Part shown: positions 17,006 through 25,823 of the stretch, piece after piece
Layout: every line of letters begins with the position of its first letter
How positions within the stretch are numbered: position 1 is the stretch's first letter
Source: Rhizobiales bacterium Ga0077525
GTDB lineage: Bacteria > Pseudomonadota > Alphaproteobacteria > Rhizobiales > Xanthobacteraceae
Direction: 5' to 3'
Assembly (NCBI GenBank): GCA_001464835.1
Contig: LNDS01000047.1
Location: forward strand, 1-34,498
Length of the DNA: 34,498 nt
Program-made: the position numbers and the translations under genes
Notes under the pieces: model-generated
The model's input: the letters and a program-made list of their open reading frames with translations, nothing else
Told to the model about the DNA's origin: nothing
Database searches by the model: none

Positions 17006-17841
17006 GTGGAATGGCGGCACGGCGCGCTTGCGCGCTGGCTTCATGGCGGGCGCTGTGGTGCTGGCGCTGCCGATAGGTCACGCGCGCGCGGCCGACTGGC
17101 TTGATGACACGTTGCGCGGCACATTCAATCCCGGCCCGGCGGTGCGCTGGGACGGCGTCAATCTCGGCGTCCAAGGCGGCGTCAGCAGCATGGACATCGA
17201 TTTTGGCAACAGCACCGGTCAGCAAGTCGCTCATATCTTGCGCAACAGCACGCTTGAGAGTGAGGCGAGTCCCTCGACTTGGGCGGCGCTGCCGCACAAC
17301 ATCACGAACAGCAAGAATTACGGCGCCTTCCTCGGTTATAATTATCAGTGGGACGCGCTCGTCCTCGGCTTCGACGCCGCCTACAACAAGCTGCCGGGTG
17401 CAAGCACCCAAGCCAGCGATGGCATGACCCGTGTCGTGACGACTTCGGACTCGGTGCAGCATACGGTGACGCTCGCCGCATCGTCGTCGATTACGCTGCT
17501 CGACTATGCGACGATGCGCATGCGCGCCGGTTATGCGCTCGGACAGTTCCTTGGTTACGCCTTTGTCGGCGGCGCGGTCGGCCGATTCAACTACTCGACA
17601 ACCTCGACCGTGACCGATTCCCAACTCGACGGCGGTGTGACCACCGTTTTCGGCCCGGTGACGGACCGACGCCAAGAACAACGCCATCGTCGGCGGCTTT
17701 ACCGCCGGCCTCGGCGTGGACGTTGCCTTGCTGCCGAACGTGTTCTTGCGCGGCGAATGGGAATATGTCGGCTTCGCCCAGGTCAACGGCATCCGAGCCA
17801 GCATCAATACCGGCCGCGTCGGCATCGGTATGCGTTTCTAG
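16983..17841 (+). pseudogene. Third outer-membrane beta-barrel gene, frameshifted near 17663
   Basis: The 5' part encodes a signal peptide (MAGAVVLALPIGHARAADW, ATG at 17043 is an alternative start) and barrel strands such as VRWDGVNLGVQGGVSSMD and NYGAFLGYNYQWDALVLGF. After VFGPVT (about 17651-17663) the frame runs on into Arg-rich non-family sequence to 17972, while the +1 frame reads TDAKNNAIVGGFTAGLG then FLRGEWEYVGFAQVNG and ends GIGMRF with a stop at 17839-17841, a proper barrel terminus with a C-terminal Phe. Removing one G of the GG at 17663-17664 would restore it. It could be a sequencing error or a true loss of the last strands, which would block barrel insertion. It overlaps the previous gene by 23 bases. 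Confidence 0.75.
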
Positions 17842-17975
17842 CGCACCGCCTCAGCCGCAATGCTGACCACCCAGTTACGCACAAAGCCATAGTTGACCCC
17901 AATCGCCGGTTCGACTATCCCCGCCAGTGGGACACCTCTCCCCAACGAGAGGCTTGCTATCTGGAAGGATAGATT

Positions 17976-19148
17976 ATGACAGCGACCAAACCCGGCGTGC
18001 GGCCGGAAAACCCGCATTTTTCGTCCGGCCCCTGCGCCAAGCGCCCCGGCTGGTCCCTCCAAGGCCTTACCGACGCGGCCCTCGGCCGTTCGCACCGCGC
18101 CAAGATCGGCAAGGCGAAGCTCAAGCGCGCCATCGATCTGACCGGTGAAATCCTCGGCGTTCCCGCCGGCTACCGAATCGGCATCGTGCCGGCTTCCGAT
18201 ACCGGCGCCGTCGAAATGGCGCTGTGGTCGATGCTCGGCGCGCGGCCCGTCACCATGCTGACCTGGGAATCCTTCGGCGAAGGCTGGGTCACCGATGTCG
18301 AAAAGCAGTTGAAGCTGAAAGATGTCACGGTGCTCAAGGCGCCCTATGGCGAACTGCCGGATCTTTCCAAGGTCGATTTCAAGACCGACGTGGTGTTCAC
18401 ATGGAACGGCACCACGTCCGGCGTCCGCGTGCCGAACGGCGATTGGATCGCGGCCGACCGCGAAGGCCTGACCATTTGCGACGCCACCTCGGCGGCTTTC
18501 GCGCAGAAGCTCGACTGGGCCAAGCTCGATGTCGTTACCTTCTCCTGGCAGAAGGCTTTGGGCGGCGAGGGTGCGCACGGCATGTTGATCCTCTCGCCGC
18601 GCGCGGTCGAACGTCTCGAGACGTATAAACCGGCCTGGCCGCTGCCGAAGATCTTCCGCATGACCAAGGGCGGCAAACTCAACGAAGGCATTTTCCAGGG
18701 CGAGACCATCAACACGCCGTCCATGCTGTGCGTCGAGGATTATCTCGACACCTTGAACTGGGCCAAGTCGGTTGGCGGTCTCGATGCCACCGTCGCGCGC
18801 TCGGACGCCAACGCCAGAGCGATCGCGCAGTGGGTGGCGAAGACGCCGTGGATCGGCCACCTCGCCAAGGTCGAAGCGACGCGTTCGAACACGTCCGTGT
18901 GTCTTGTCGTGACCGATCCGGCCGTGACGTCGCTGCCGCTCGACGCGCAAGCGGCTTTCGCCAAGTCGCTCGCCGGCCTGCTCGAGAAGGAAGGCGTCGC
19001 CTACGACATCGCCTTCTATCGGGACGCGCCGCCCGGACTGCGCATCTGGTGTGGATGTACGGTCGAGACAAGCGATGTCGAGGCGCTGACGCCCTGGCTC
19101 GATTGGGCTTTCGTCGAGGCCAAGGCCGCGCTGCCGAAGGCGGCCTAG
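17976..19148 (+). CDS. serC: Phosphoserine aminotransferase
   Basis: 390 residues, the longer alphaproteobacterial type. It converts 3-phosphohydroxypyruvate and glutamate to phosphoserine with [16 protein letters not shown] (14-26) is the N-terminal signature; [15 protein letters not shown] places the PLP lysine at 193; CDATSAAF (169-176) is the cofactor Asp region. GGAAGGA precedes the ATG. serA follows 79 bases downstream on the same strand, so the first two steps of serine synthesis are paired; serB is not in the window. Confidence 0.95.
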   Translation: MTATKPGVRPENPHFSSGPCAKRPGWSLQGLTDAALGRSHRAKIGKAKLKRAIDLTGEILGVPAGYRIGIVPASDTGAVEMALWSMLGARPVTMLTWESFGEGWVTDVEKQLKLKDVTVLKAPYGELPDLSKVDFKTDVVFTWNGTTSGVRVPNGDWIAADREGLTICDATSAAFAQKLDWAKLDVVTFSWQKALGGEGAHGMLILSPRAVERLETYKPAWPLPKIFRMTKGGKLNEGIFQGETINTPSMLCVEDYLDTLNWAKSVGGLDATVARSDANARAIAQWVAKTPWIGHLAKVEATRSNTSVCLVVTDPAVTSLPLDAQAAFAKSLAGLLEKEGVAYDIAFYRDAPPGLRIWCGCTVETSDVEALTPWLDWAFVEAKAALPKAA

Positions 19149-19160
19149 CCGTTACATTCG

Positions 19161-19180
19161 CGTCCCGCGCACGCGGGACG
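19161..19180. repeat. Short hairpin between serC and serA
   Basis: CGTCCCGCG-CA-CGCGGGACG, a perfect 9-bp stem. The sequence resembles one arm of the GTCCCGCG-type dispersed palindromes and may be a relic of one. Confidence 0.6.
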
Positions 19181-19227
19181 ACTCCCGGCAAGATTCATTC
19201 TCAATCTCAATTTATCGGAACACCATC

Positions 19228-20817
19228 ATGCCCGCTCCCCGCGTTCTCATCTCCGACGCATTGTCCGAAGCCGCCGTCCAGATCTTCAAGGATCGCGGCA
19301 TTGACGTGGATTTCCAGCCCGCTCTCGGCAAGGATAAAGACAAGCTCGCCGCGATCATCGGCAACTATGACGGCCTCGCCATCCGCTCGGCCACCAAGGT
19401 GACCCCGAAGATTCTGGAAAACGCCAAGAATCTCAAGGTCATCGGCCGCGCCGGCATCGGCGTCGACAATGTCGATATCCCGGCCGCCACGGCCAAGGGC
19501 ATCATCGTCATGAACACGCCCTTCGGAAATTCGATCACCACCGCCGAACATGCCATCACTTTGATGCTCGCATTGGCGCGCCAGATCCCGCAGGCCGATG
19601 CCTCGACGCAAGCCGGCAAGTGGGAGAAGAACCGCTTCATGGGCGTCGAAATCACCGGCAAGACGCTCGGCGTTATCGGTTGCGGCAATATCGGTTCGAT
19701 TGCCGCCGAGCGCGGCATCGGCCTCAAGATGAAAGTGATCGCTTACGATCCGTTTTTATCGCCGGAGCGCGCGGTCGATCTCGGTGTCGAGAAGGTCGAA
19801 CTCGATGAACTCTTGAAGCGCGCCGATTTCATCACGCTGCATACGCCGCTGACCGACAAGACCCGCAACATCATCGACGCCAAGGCGATCGATAAAATGA
19901 AGAAGGGCGTGCGCATCGTCAATTGCGCGCGCGGCGGATTGGTCGATGAGGTGGCGCTGCGCGCCGCGCTCGACTCGGGCAAGGTGGCGGGCGCCGCCTT
20001 CGACGTGTTCACGACCGAGCCGGCGACGGAAAATCCACTGTTCGGACATCCCAATGTCGTGTGCACGCCGCATCTCGGCGCGGCGACGACCGAGGCGCAG
20101 GAAAACGTCGCGCTCCAGGTCGCCGAGCAGATGTCCGAATACCTGCTGCGCGGCGCCATTTCCAACGCCGTCAATTTCCCCTCGATCACCGCGGAAGAAG
20201 CGCCGAAGCTGAAACCCTTCATCGCGCTGGCCGAGAAGCTCGGCTCCTTCGCCGGGCAACTGACCGAAACCGGCATCAGCAAGGTGCAGATTTCGTACGA
20301 AGGCACGGTGACGGCGATGAAGATCAAGGCGCTGACCTCGGCGGCGCTCGCCGGTTTGCTGCGGCCGATGCTGGGCGACGCCAACGTGGTGTCGGCCTCG
20401 ATCGTCGCCAAGGAACGCGGCATTGTCGTCGAGGAAACCACGCGCGAGGTCGCCGGCGATTTCGACAGCCTGATCACCATCACGGTGGTGACCGAAACGC
20501 AGACCCGCGCCGTCTCTGGCACCGTGTTCGCCGACGGCCGCCCGCGCATCGTCAACATCAAGGGCATCCGCATGGACGCCGAGTTCGCACCGTCGATGGT
20601 CTACATCACCAACCTCGACAAGCCGGGCTTCATCGGCCGCTTCTCGTCGACGCTCGGCGAGGCTGGCATCAACATCGCCACCTTCCATGTCGGCCGCGAA
20701 GCGCCCGGCGGCTCGGCAGTGGCCCTGATCGAGATCGACGGCGAACTGCCGGCGGCGGTCCTGGAGCAGGTCCGCGCCCTGCCGCAAGTGCAGAGCGCCA
20801 AGCCGCTGCATTTCTGA
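19228..20817 (+). CDS. serA: D-3-phosphoglycerate dehydrogenase
   Basis: 529 residues, the long form with an intervening domain and C-terminal ACT domain. It oxidises 3-phosphoglycerate with NAD to start serine synthesis. NAD motif GCGNIG (151-156); catalytic R235, E264 and H282 in NCARGGLVDE, TTEPATE and TPHLGAAT. The ACT domain (about 455-529, NLDKPGFIGRFSSTLGEAGINIATFHVGR) is the likely serine feedback site. It follows serC. Confidence 0.97.
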   Translation: MPAPRVLISDALSEAAVQIFKDRGIDVDFQPALGKDKDKLAAIIGNYDGLAIRSATKVTPKILENAKNLKVIGRAGIGVDNVDIPAATAKGIIVMNTPFGNSITTAEHAITLMLALARQIPQADASTQAGKWEKNRFMGVEITGKTLGVIGCGNIGSIAAERGIGLKMKVIAYDPFLSPERAVDLGVEKVELDELLKRADFITLHTPLTDKTRNIIDAKAIDKMKKGVRIVNCARGGLVDEVALRAALDSGKVAGAAFDVFTTEPATENPLFGHPNVVCTPHLGAATTEAQENVALQVAEQMSEYLLRGAISNAVNFPSITAEEAPKLKPFIALAEKLGSFAGQLTETGISKVQISYEGTVTAMKIKALTSAALAGLLRPMLGDANVVSASIVAKERGIVVEETTREVAGDFDSLITITVVTETQTRAVSGTVFADGRPRIVNIKGIRMDAEFAPSMVYITNLDKPGFIGRFSSTLGEAGINIATFHVGREAPGGSAVALIEIDGELPAAVLEQVRALPQVQSAKPLHF

Positions 20818-20848
20818 AAGAATAATCCTGTCTTTTCAATGTGTTAAA

Positions 20849-20878
20849 GACGCCTGCCGGTATCCACCGGCGGGCGTC
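20849..20878 (+). terminator. Rho-independent terminator after serA
   Basis: GACGCCTGCCGGT pairs with ACCGGCGGGCGTC with one wobble around ATCC, followed by CCTTTG. It sits 31 bases past the serA stop, before purA. Confidence 0.7.
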
Positions 20879-20980
20879 CTTTGCCTTGCCTCAGCGCCCC
20901 CTATCCTTTATCCGAGGGTGGACCTGACCGGCACCGCCCGGCGTCAGTGTCCAAAACGCTGACGCGGAGATGAAGTTTTC

Positions 20981-22270
20981 ATGGCGAATGTGGTGGTTGT
21001 CGGCTCCCAGTGGGGCGACGAGGGTAAAGGCAAGATCGTCGATTGGCTGTCGGAGCAGGCCGATGTCGTCGTCCGTTTCCAGGGCGGCCACAATGCCGGG
21101 CATACGCTCGTCATCGGCAACGCCGTCTATAAGCTCTCGCTGCTGCCTTCGGGCGTCGTGCGCGGCGGCAAATTGTCGGTGATCGGCAATGGCGTGGTCA
21201 TCGACCCGCAGGCGCTGCTCAACGAAATCGCCACATTGCAGAAGCAGGGCGTGAATGTGTCGCCGGACAATTTGCGCATCGCCGAAAACGCCGTGCTGAT
21301 CCTGCCGCTGCACCGCGAACTCGAAGCCATCCGCGAGAACTCGTCGGCGCGCATCGGCACCACCAAGCGCGGCATCGGCCCAGCCTATGAAGACAAGGTC
21401 GGCCGCCGCGCCATCCGTTTCATGGACCTTGCCGATCTGCCGGCGCTGACGCCCAAGATTGACCGCCTGCTGGCGCATCATAATGCGCTGCGCCGCGGCA
21501 ACGATCTCGCCGAAATCGCGCCGGCCACGGTGTACGACTATCTCGCCGAGCTGGCGCCGAAGGTGCTGCCTTATATGGACTCGGTGTGGTCGTTGCTCGA
21601 CGCCAAGCGCCGCGAAGGCAAGCGCATCCTGTTCGAGGGCGCTCAAGGCGCGCTGCTCGACATCGACCACGGAACTTATCCGTACGTGACCTCTTCTAAT
21701 ACTGTGGCGGCGCAGGCGGCGACCGGGTCGGGTCTCGGTCCAAACGCCATCGACTACGTCCTCGGCATCACCAAGGCCTATACGACGCGCGTGGGAGAGG
21801 GACCGTTCCCGACCGACCAGATGCACAACGACATCGGCAAGACGCTCGGCGAACGCGGCCGCGAATTCGGCACCGTCACCGGCCGCGCCCGCCGTTGCGG
21901 CTGGTTCGACGCGGTGCTGGTGCGTCAAACCGTCCGCACGTCCGGCATCGACGGCATCGCACTGACCAAGCTCGATATCCTCGACGGGTTCGACGAGATC
22001 AAGGTGTGCGTCGGCTACAAACTGGACGGCCGCGAGATCGACTATCTGCCGGCCGGCGAGCGGGCACAGGCCGCGGTCGAGCCGATCTACGAGACCATTG
22101 ACGGCTGGAAAGAGCCGACCGCCGGCGCCCGTTCCTGGGCGCAGCTTCCGGCCCAGGCGATCAAATACGTGCGCCGGATCGAGGAACTCATCGGCTGCCC
22201 GGTCACCCTCTTGTCGACCAGCCCGGAGCGCGAAGATACTATTCTGATGAAGAACCCGTTCGAGACGTGA
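20981..22270 (+). CDS. purA: Adenylosuccinate synthetase
   Basis: 429 residues, full length. It joins IMP and aspartate using GTP in AMP synthesis. The P-loop-like GDEGKGK is at 12-18, the catalytic His lies in GGHNAGHT (36-42), and QWGDEGKG and [10 protein letters not shown] are family signatures; [15 protein letters not shown] is near the C-terminal GTP-binding part. GGAG lies before the ATG. A gene of unknown function follows 49 bases on. Confidence 0.98.
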   Translation: MANVVVVGSQWGDEGKGKIVDWLSEQADVVVRFQGGHNAGHTLVIGNAVYKLSLLPSGVVRGGKLSVIGNGVVIDPQALLNEIATLQKQGVNVSPDNLRIAENAVLILPLHRELEAIRENSSARIGTTKRGIGPAYEDKVGRRAIRFMDLADLPALTPKIDRLLAHHNALRRGNDLAEIAPATVYDYLAELAPKVLPYMDSVWSLLDAKRREGKRILFEGAQGALLDIDHGTYPYVTSSNTVAAQAATGSGLGPNAIDYVLGITKAYTTRVGEGPFPTDQMHNDIGKTLGERGREFGTVTGRARRCGWFDAVLVRQTVRTSGIDGIALTKLDILDGFDEIKVCVGYKLDGREIDYLPAGERAQAAVEPIYETIDGWKEPTAGARSWAQLPAQAIKYVRRIEELIGCPVTLLSTSPEREDTILMKNPFET

Positions 22271-22319
22271 ACGGCAAAAACTGTCCGCTGTTGGCAAGAA
22301 ACAGGCTAGTCTGACGCGT

Positions 22320-23828
22320 ATGGCTGACTATTACCCTCTTATCGCCCGCGCCGTCGCCGGCCTGGAGAAGAACACGGGCGAGAACCGGCGCGCTTTGTAC
22401 GAGCGCGCGCGCGCGGCTCTGGTCAACCAGTTGCGCGGCGTCGAGCCGGCGCTCGATGAATCCGACATCACCCGCGAACGCCTCGCGCTGGAAGAAGCGA
22501 TCCGCAAGCTCGAGGTCGAAGCCGCCAAGCGCGTGCGTTCCGAGCCGGTCGATCCGGACGACGCGCATCCGTCGCTGCGCGATCAGGGCCTGCGCGACTT
22601 CCGCGACACGGTGGCCGAGGCGCAAGGCCTTGGCGAGGCCAGCGCCGAAGCGTCGCGTTCGGCGCGCGCGGCTTATGACGACCTGGAAGGCATGCCGGTG
22701 GCCGCCGCGCCGGATGACGTCCGTGACAATATTCAGGACCGCACCGACTATGGCCGCGAGCATGGCCAGGGTGACTTGCAGGATCATGACGAACGTCCGG
22801 CGGACAGCAGCGCACATTATTTCGAACCGCCGGAGACCGAGCCGCCGGGCGCGCCCTCTGAAGGCCAAGTCAGCCCAGCCCATGCCGACCTGCCGGATCT
22901 TGCCGCGGCATCGGACGCAGCGCTTGCTGCCGCGCACCGTGAGCATCCGGAAGACGCAGCGCCGCCGCGCCCGGCCTACCGGCGCAGCCAGACGGCGGCG
23001 GAGCAGGACGACGACGACGCCTATACCCGCCCGGTGCGATCCTATGGCCGCATCGTCAAGGTCGTCGTGCTGCTGATGCTGATCGGCGCCGTCGCCGCCG
23101 GCGCCTACTGGCAGCGCAGCGCCATCATGAAAGCGGCGTCATCGACGATGACCGCCTTGCGCGGCACGCCGACGGCGCCGGCGCCGACGCCGGTAACGAC
23201 GGCCGCAGAGCCCGCCGGCCGGCCAAAAATATCCGACCGCATCGGCGATTCGACGCCGTCCTCGTCGGCGACCGCGCCGGCCGCTGCGGTGGCGCAGAAG
23301 GTCGTGCTGTACGACGAAGATCCGAACGACCCGAAGGGCAAGCGCTATGTCGGCTCGGCGGTCTGGCGCACCGAGACGGTGTCGCCGGGCCCGGGTCTTG
23401 CGCCTGAACTGGCAATCCGCGCCGATGTCGATATTCCGGAACGGCGCATGCGCATGGTCTGGTCGTTGCGCCGCAACACCGACAAGGCGCTGCCGGCCAG
23501 CCACACGCTCGAGATCATGTTCACGCTGCCGGCCGACTTCGCCGATGGCGGCATCAGCAATGTGCCGGGCGTGCTGATGAAGCAGAACGAGCAGGCGCGC
23601 GGCGTGCCGCTCGCCGGCCTCGCGGTGAAAGTGACCAACGGCTATTTCCTTATCGGCCTGTCCGCGGTCGATATCGACAAGCAGCGCAATATCCAGCTGC
23701 TCAAGGAACGCGACTGGTTCGACATTCCGATCGTCTACACCAACAACAAGCGCGCCATTCTCGCGGTTGAAAAAGGCACGCCCGGCGGCCGCGCCTTCGA
23801 GGAAGCCTTCCGGGCCTGGGGCGAGTAG
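22320..23828 (+). CDS. Conserved single-pass membrane protein of unknown function
   Basis: 502 residues. The N-terminal 65 residues (ADYYPLIARAVAGLEKNTGENRRALYERARAALVNQLRG, then DITRERLALEEAIRKLE) form a conserved helical, highly charged segment I recall after purA in Bradyrhizobiaceae. A long acidic, Pro/Ala-rich linker follows (about 75-240), then one membrane segment VVVLLMLIGAVAAGAYW (about 249-265). The remaining C-terminal domain (from about 320, VVLYDEDPNDPKGKRYVGSAVW) is globular and would be periplasmic or secreted-side. No catalytic motif seen. Spacing to purA (49 bases) suggests co-transcription. Function not known. Confidence 0.75.
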   Translation: MADYYPLIARAVAGLEKNTGENRRALYERARAALVNQLRGVEPALDESDITRERLALEEAIRKLEVEAAKRVRSEPVDPDDAHPSLRDQGLRDFRDTVAEAQGLGEASAEASRSARAAYDDLEGMPVAAAPDDVRDNIQDRTDYGREHGQGDLQDHDERPADSSAHYFEPPETEPPGAPSEGQVSPAHADLPDLAAASDAALAAAHREHPEDAAPPRPAYRRSQTAAEQDDDDAYTRPVRSYGRIVKVVVLLMLIGAVAAGAYWQRSAIMKAASSTMTALRGTPTAPAPTPVTTAAEPAGRPKISDRIGDSTPSSSATAPAAAVAQKVVLYDEDPNDPKGKRYVGSAVWRTETVSPGPGLAPELAIRADVDIPERRMRMVWSLRRNTDKALPASHTLEIMFTLPADFADGGISNVPGVLMKQNEQARGVPLAGLAVKVTNGYFLIGLSAVDIDKQRNIQLLKERDWFDIPIVYTNNKRAILAVEKGTPGGRAFEEAFRAWGE

Positions 23829-24048
23829 GCCTTCAATTACTGACTTGCGGAACTTTTCGATTGCCCCTGACAATGCGCGGCGCATGACCGTGCATTATTC
23901 CCGCATGAGCAATTAGGGTCAGCTTTCTCCACGTGTCGTCATTAGAATCATCTGTGCTTGCGGCGTTTGCTGCGCGAGGTATTTATTTGTGAGCACGCGA
24001 TTTCAGCGGCCTTGCTTGGGCCGGTTTCCCAGAAGGCGGAGTTTCCAG

Positions 24049-24204
24049 ATGAGCACTCAGTCTTTCGCAATGGAAGCGAACATAAAGCGGTTCCAGAATT
24101 TGCTGGAAACCTCGGTCGACGAGACCGAGCGTCGAACCCTGCAAAGGCTTCTCCTCGAAGAAAAAGCAAAAGAGGAGCCTGCGTCAGAACCCGATCGTCA
24201 ATAA
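24049..24204 (+). CDS. Small helical protein, unknown function
   Basis: 51 residues: FAMEANIKRFQNLLETSVDETERRTLQRLLLEEKAKEEP. It is predicted all-helical and acidic. Proteins of this size and pattern (ANI-RF-LLET-D--ERR-L--LL-EE) are common in rhizobia. AAGGCGGAG precedes the ATG at 24049. Convergent with the DUF2189 gene, whose stop lies 6 bases away. Confidence 0.65.
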   Translation: MSTQSFAMEANIKRFQNLLETSVDETERRTLQRLLLEEKAKEEPASEPDRQ

Positions 24205-24209
24205 GCTCG

Positions 24210-25052
24210 TCACTTCGCGCCTTTTTCCGCGACGTGCTGCACCGGCCGCGGCGTGCCGTCGGAGACGATCACCTTGCGATACAGATGCCAGGTGGCGTGA
24301 CCGAGCACCGGCATCACGACGGTGAGGCCGATGAACAGCGGCAGCGATCCGATCAGCAGCAGCGCCGCGACGATTAAGCCCCACAAAGCCATCGGCCCCG
24401 GATTGCGCCGCACCGCGCGGACCGAGGTCAGCAGCGCCACCGCGGCGCCGACATCGCGGTCGAGCAGCAGCGGAAATGACACGGCGCTGATCGCCAGCAC
24501 CACGACAGCGAATAGAAATCCGATGAAGTTGCCGGCGAGAATCAGATTCCATCCGGCATTCGTCGTCAGCACGTCGCGCACGAAGGCGCCGATCGATTCC
24601 GGCGAGCCGTACCCGAAATTGGCGATGTAGAGCGCGTTGGCGATCGCAATCCAGATGCCGAAGATCGCCAGCAGCAGCAGGCCCAGCGCGACGATGCCGC
24701 CAAAGGATGACGAATGCAGCACATCGAAGGCATGCGAGATCGATGTCGGCTCGCCGTTTTCGCGCCGCCGGCTCAATTCATAAAGGCCGAGCGCGGCGAC
24801 CGGGCCGATCAAGGCAAAGCCGGTGACCAACGGATAAAGCAAAGGCAGCACCGCGTAGCCGAAGGCGAGGCGCGCCAGCAGCAGACCGACAACAGGATAA
24901 ATCAAACACAGGAAAATCGCGTGCGTCGGCATCGCGTTGAAATCGGCAAGGCCGAGACGCAGCGCGTCCTTGAGATCGGCGACGCCGATGCGGCGGATCG
25001 TAAGTTCCGTGCTGGTGTCGTTCGCGCCGAGCAGTGCATGAGAGTGCGCCAT
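24210..25052 (-). CDS. DUF2189 integral membrane protein
   Basis: 280 residues with about six hydrophobic segments: YPVVGLLLARLAFGYAVL, PLVTGFALIGPVAALGLYEL, IVALGLLLLAIFGIWIAIA, LILAGNFIGFLFAVVVLAI and ALWGLIVAALLLIGSLPLFIGLTVVMPVLGHATWHLYRK. The soluble N-terminal part reads RRIGVADLKDALRLGLADF, typical of DUF2189. The family is often placed near cytochrome oxidase or membrane-energy genes, but no such neighbours are seen here. Function unknown. Confidence 0.85.
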   Translation of the reverse strand: MAHSHALLGANDTSTELTIRRIGVADLKDALRLGLADFNAMPTHAIFLCLIYPVVGLLLARLAFGYAVLPLLYPLVTGFALIGPVAALGLYELSRRRENGEPTSISHAFDVLHSSSFGGIVALGLLLLAIFGIWIAIANALYIANFGYGSPESIGAFVRDVLTTNAGWNLILAGNFIGFLFAVVVLAISAVSFPLLLDRDVGAAVALLTSVRAVRRNPGPMALWGLIVAALLLIGSLPLFIGLTVVMPVLGHATWHLYRKVIVSDGTPRPVQHVAEKGAK

Positions 25053-25253
25053 GCGAGGGCCTCCTGAATGCTGTTCAGGCTGCCGTGGCGTTTTCGAGCC
25101 TAAGCCGACTTATAAAATTCCGGCCGCGGTCGATTCCGCCACGAGCCTGAGGGCGAATCTAGCACGCGGAGGGGAGGGGCGGCTTCACGATTTTGCGCGC
25201 TATATCGCAGCGCACCATGCAGGAGGTATTCGCGCGGCGCTTCAAAGCGGGCT

Positions 25254-25601
25254 TTATTGGCGCGTCTTGCGCTTCTTCAAGGCGCGCTTGGCCAGCCGTT
25301 TGACGGTCACCTTGCGCTTGACCTTGGTCTTTGTCTTTACCTTCCGCTTTTTCTTGCGCGCGCCGCCGGTCAGCGACTTCTGCGCCGCGGCAATGCGCTT
25401 GCGCAACTGGGCGATGATCTTCTCGGCCGAATCGATGGTCTGTTCGGCGGCGCGGATATAGCGGCGCTGCGCCGCCTTGTCCGAGGCCTTCTCGGCGGTG
25501 TGCATGAAACGGTCATACTGCTTGCGCGCCGCGCCGAGCAGCAGGTTGAGCTGGCGTCCGGCGCGCTGTTCGATTTCCCCGACAATCTTCGGCGTCTTCA
25601 T
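25254..25601 (-). CDS. Lysine-rich, histone H1-tail-like protein
   Basis: 115 residues. The first 75 residues are a helical, coiled-coil-like segment (IVGEIEQRAGRQLNLLLGAARKQYDRFM ... AEQTIDSAEKIIAQLRKRIAAAQ); the last 40 are almost entirely Lys/Arg with Thr/Val (KKKRKVKTKTKVKRKVTVKR). Such tails occur in bacterial nucleoid-associated proteins of the H1/Hc1 type. The ATG at 25601 has TTTGGAGAA upstream. An in-frame extension further upstream runs through the repeat at 25674 and is not credible. DNA binding is inference. Confidence 0.65.
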   Translation of the reverse strand: MKTPKIVGEIEQRAGRQLNLLLGAARKQYDRFMHTAEKASDKAAQRRYIRAAEQTIDSAEKIIAQLRKRIAAAQKSLTGGARKKKRKVKTKTKVKRKVTVKRLAKRALKKRKTRQ

Positions 25602-25673
25602 GGCAATGCGTTCTCCAAAGTTCCGGGGAGAAAAGCTTTGGCGGGGCAAAAGGTTCCATGTCGGGGAACTTGG

Positions 25674-25763
25674 GTCATGCCCGCGAAGGCGGGCATCCAG
25701 TACTCCTTGGCGCCTACGAGGCGGGCCAGCCGGGATTACTGGCTCCGCCTTCGCGGGTACGAC
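25674..25763. repeat. Palindromic intergenic repeat (same family as 9798-9889)
   Basis: Its first 27 bases equal the left arm of the copy at 9798 (GTCATGCCCGCGAAGGCGGG, then CATCCAG). The right arm ends TTCGCGGGTACGAC. It lies between the Lys-rich gene and the rpoH terminator. Confidence 0.8.
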
Positions 25764-25773
25764 AAAACAAAAT

Positions 25774-25794
25774 GGCCGGGCGATGTGCCCGGCC
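25774..25794 (-). terminator. Rho-independent terminator of rpoH
   Basis: GGCCGGGC pairs with GCCCGGCC (8 bp, 5-base loop). On the minus strand ATTTTGTTTTG follows directly. It lies 30 bases after the rpoH stop. This is the best terminator in the window. Confidence 0.88.
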
Positions 25795-25823
25795 ACTTGC
25801 ATTCATTCATCGCTGCGAGAAAG

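Noticed and set aside
17842..17975. Continuation of the third outer-membrane gene beyond 17841
   Set aside because: The original frame after 17663 is Arg-rich with no barrel features; the +1 frame ends properly at 17841.
20891..22297. Long antisense frame opposite purA, and similar ones opposite serA and serC
   Set aside because: Shadows of GC-rich coding sequence; no ribosome site or conserved motif, while the plus-strand genes are complete.
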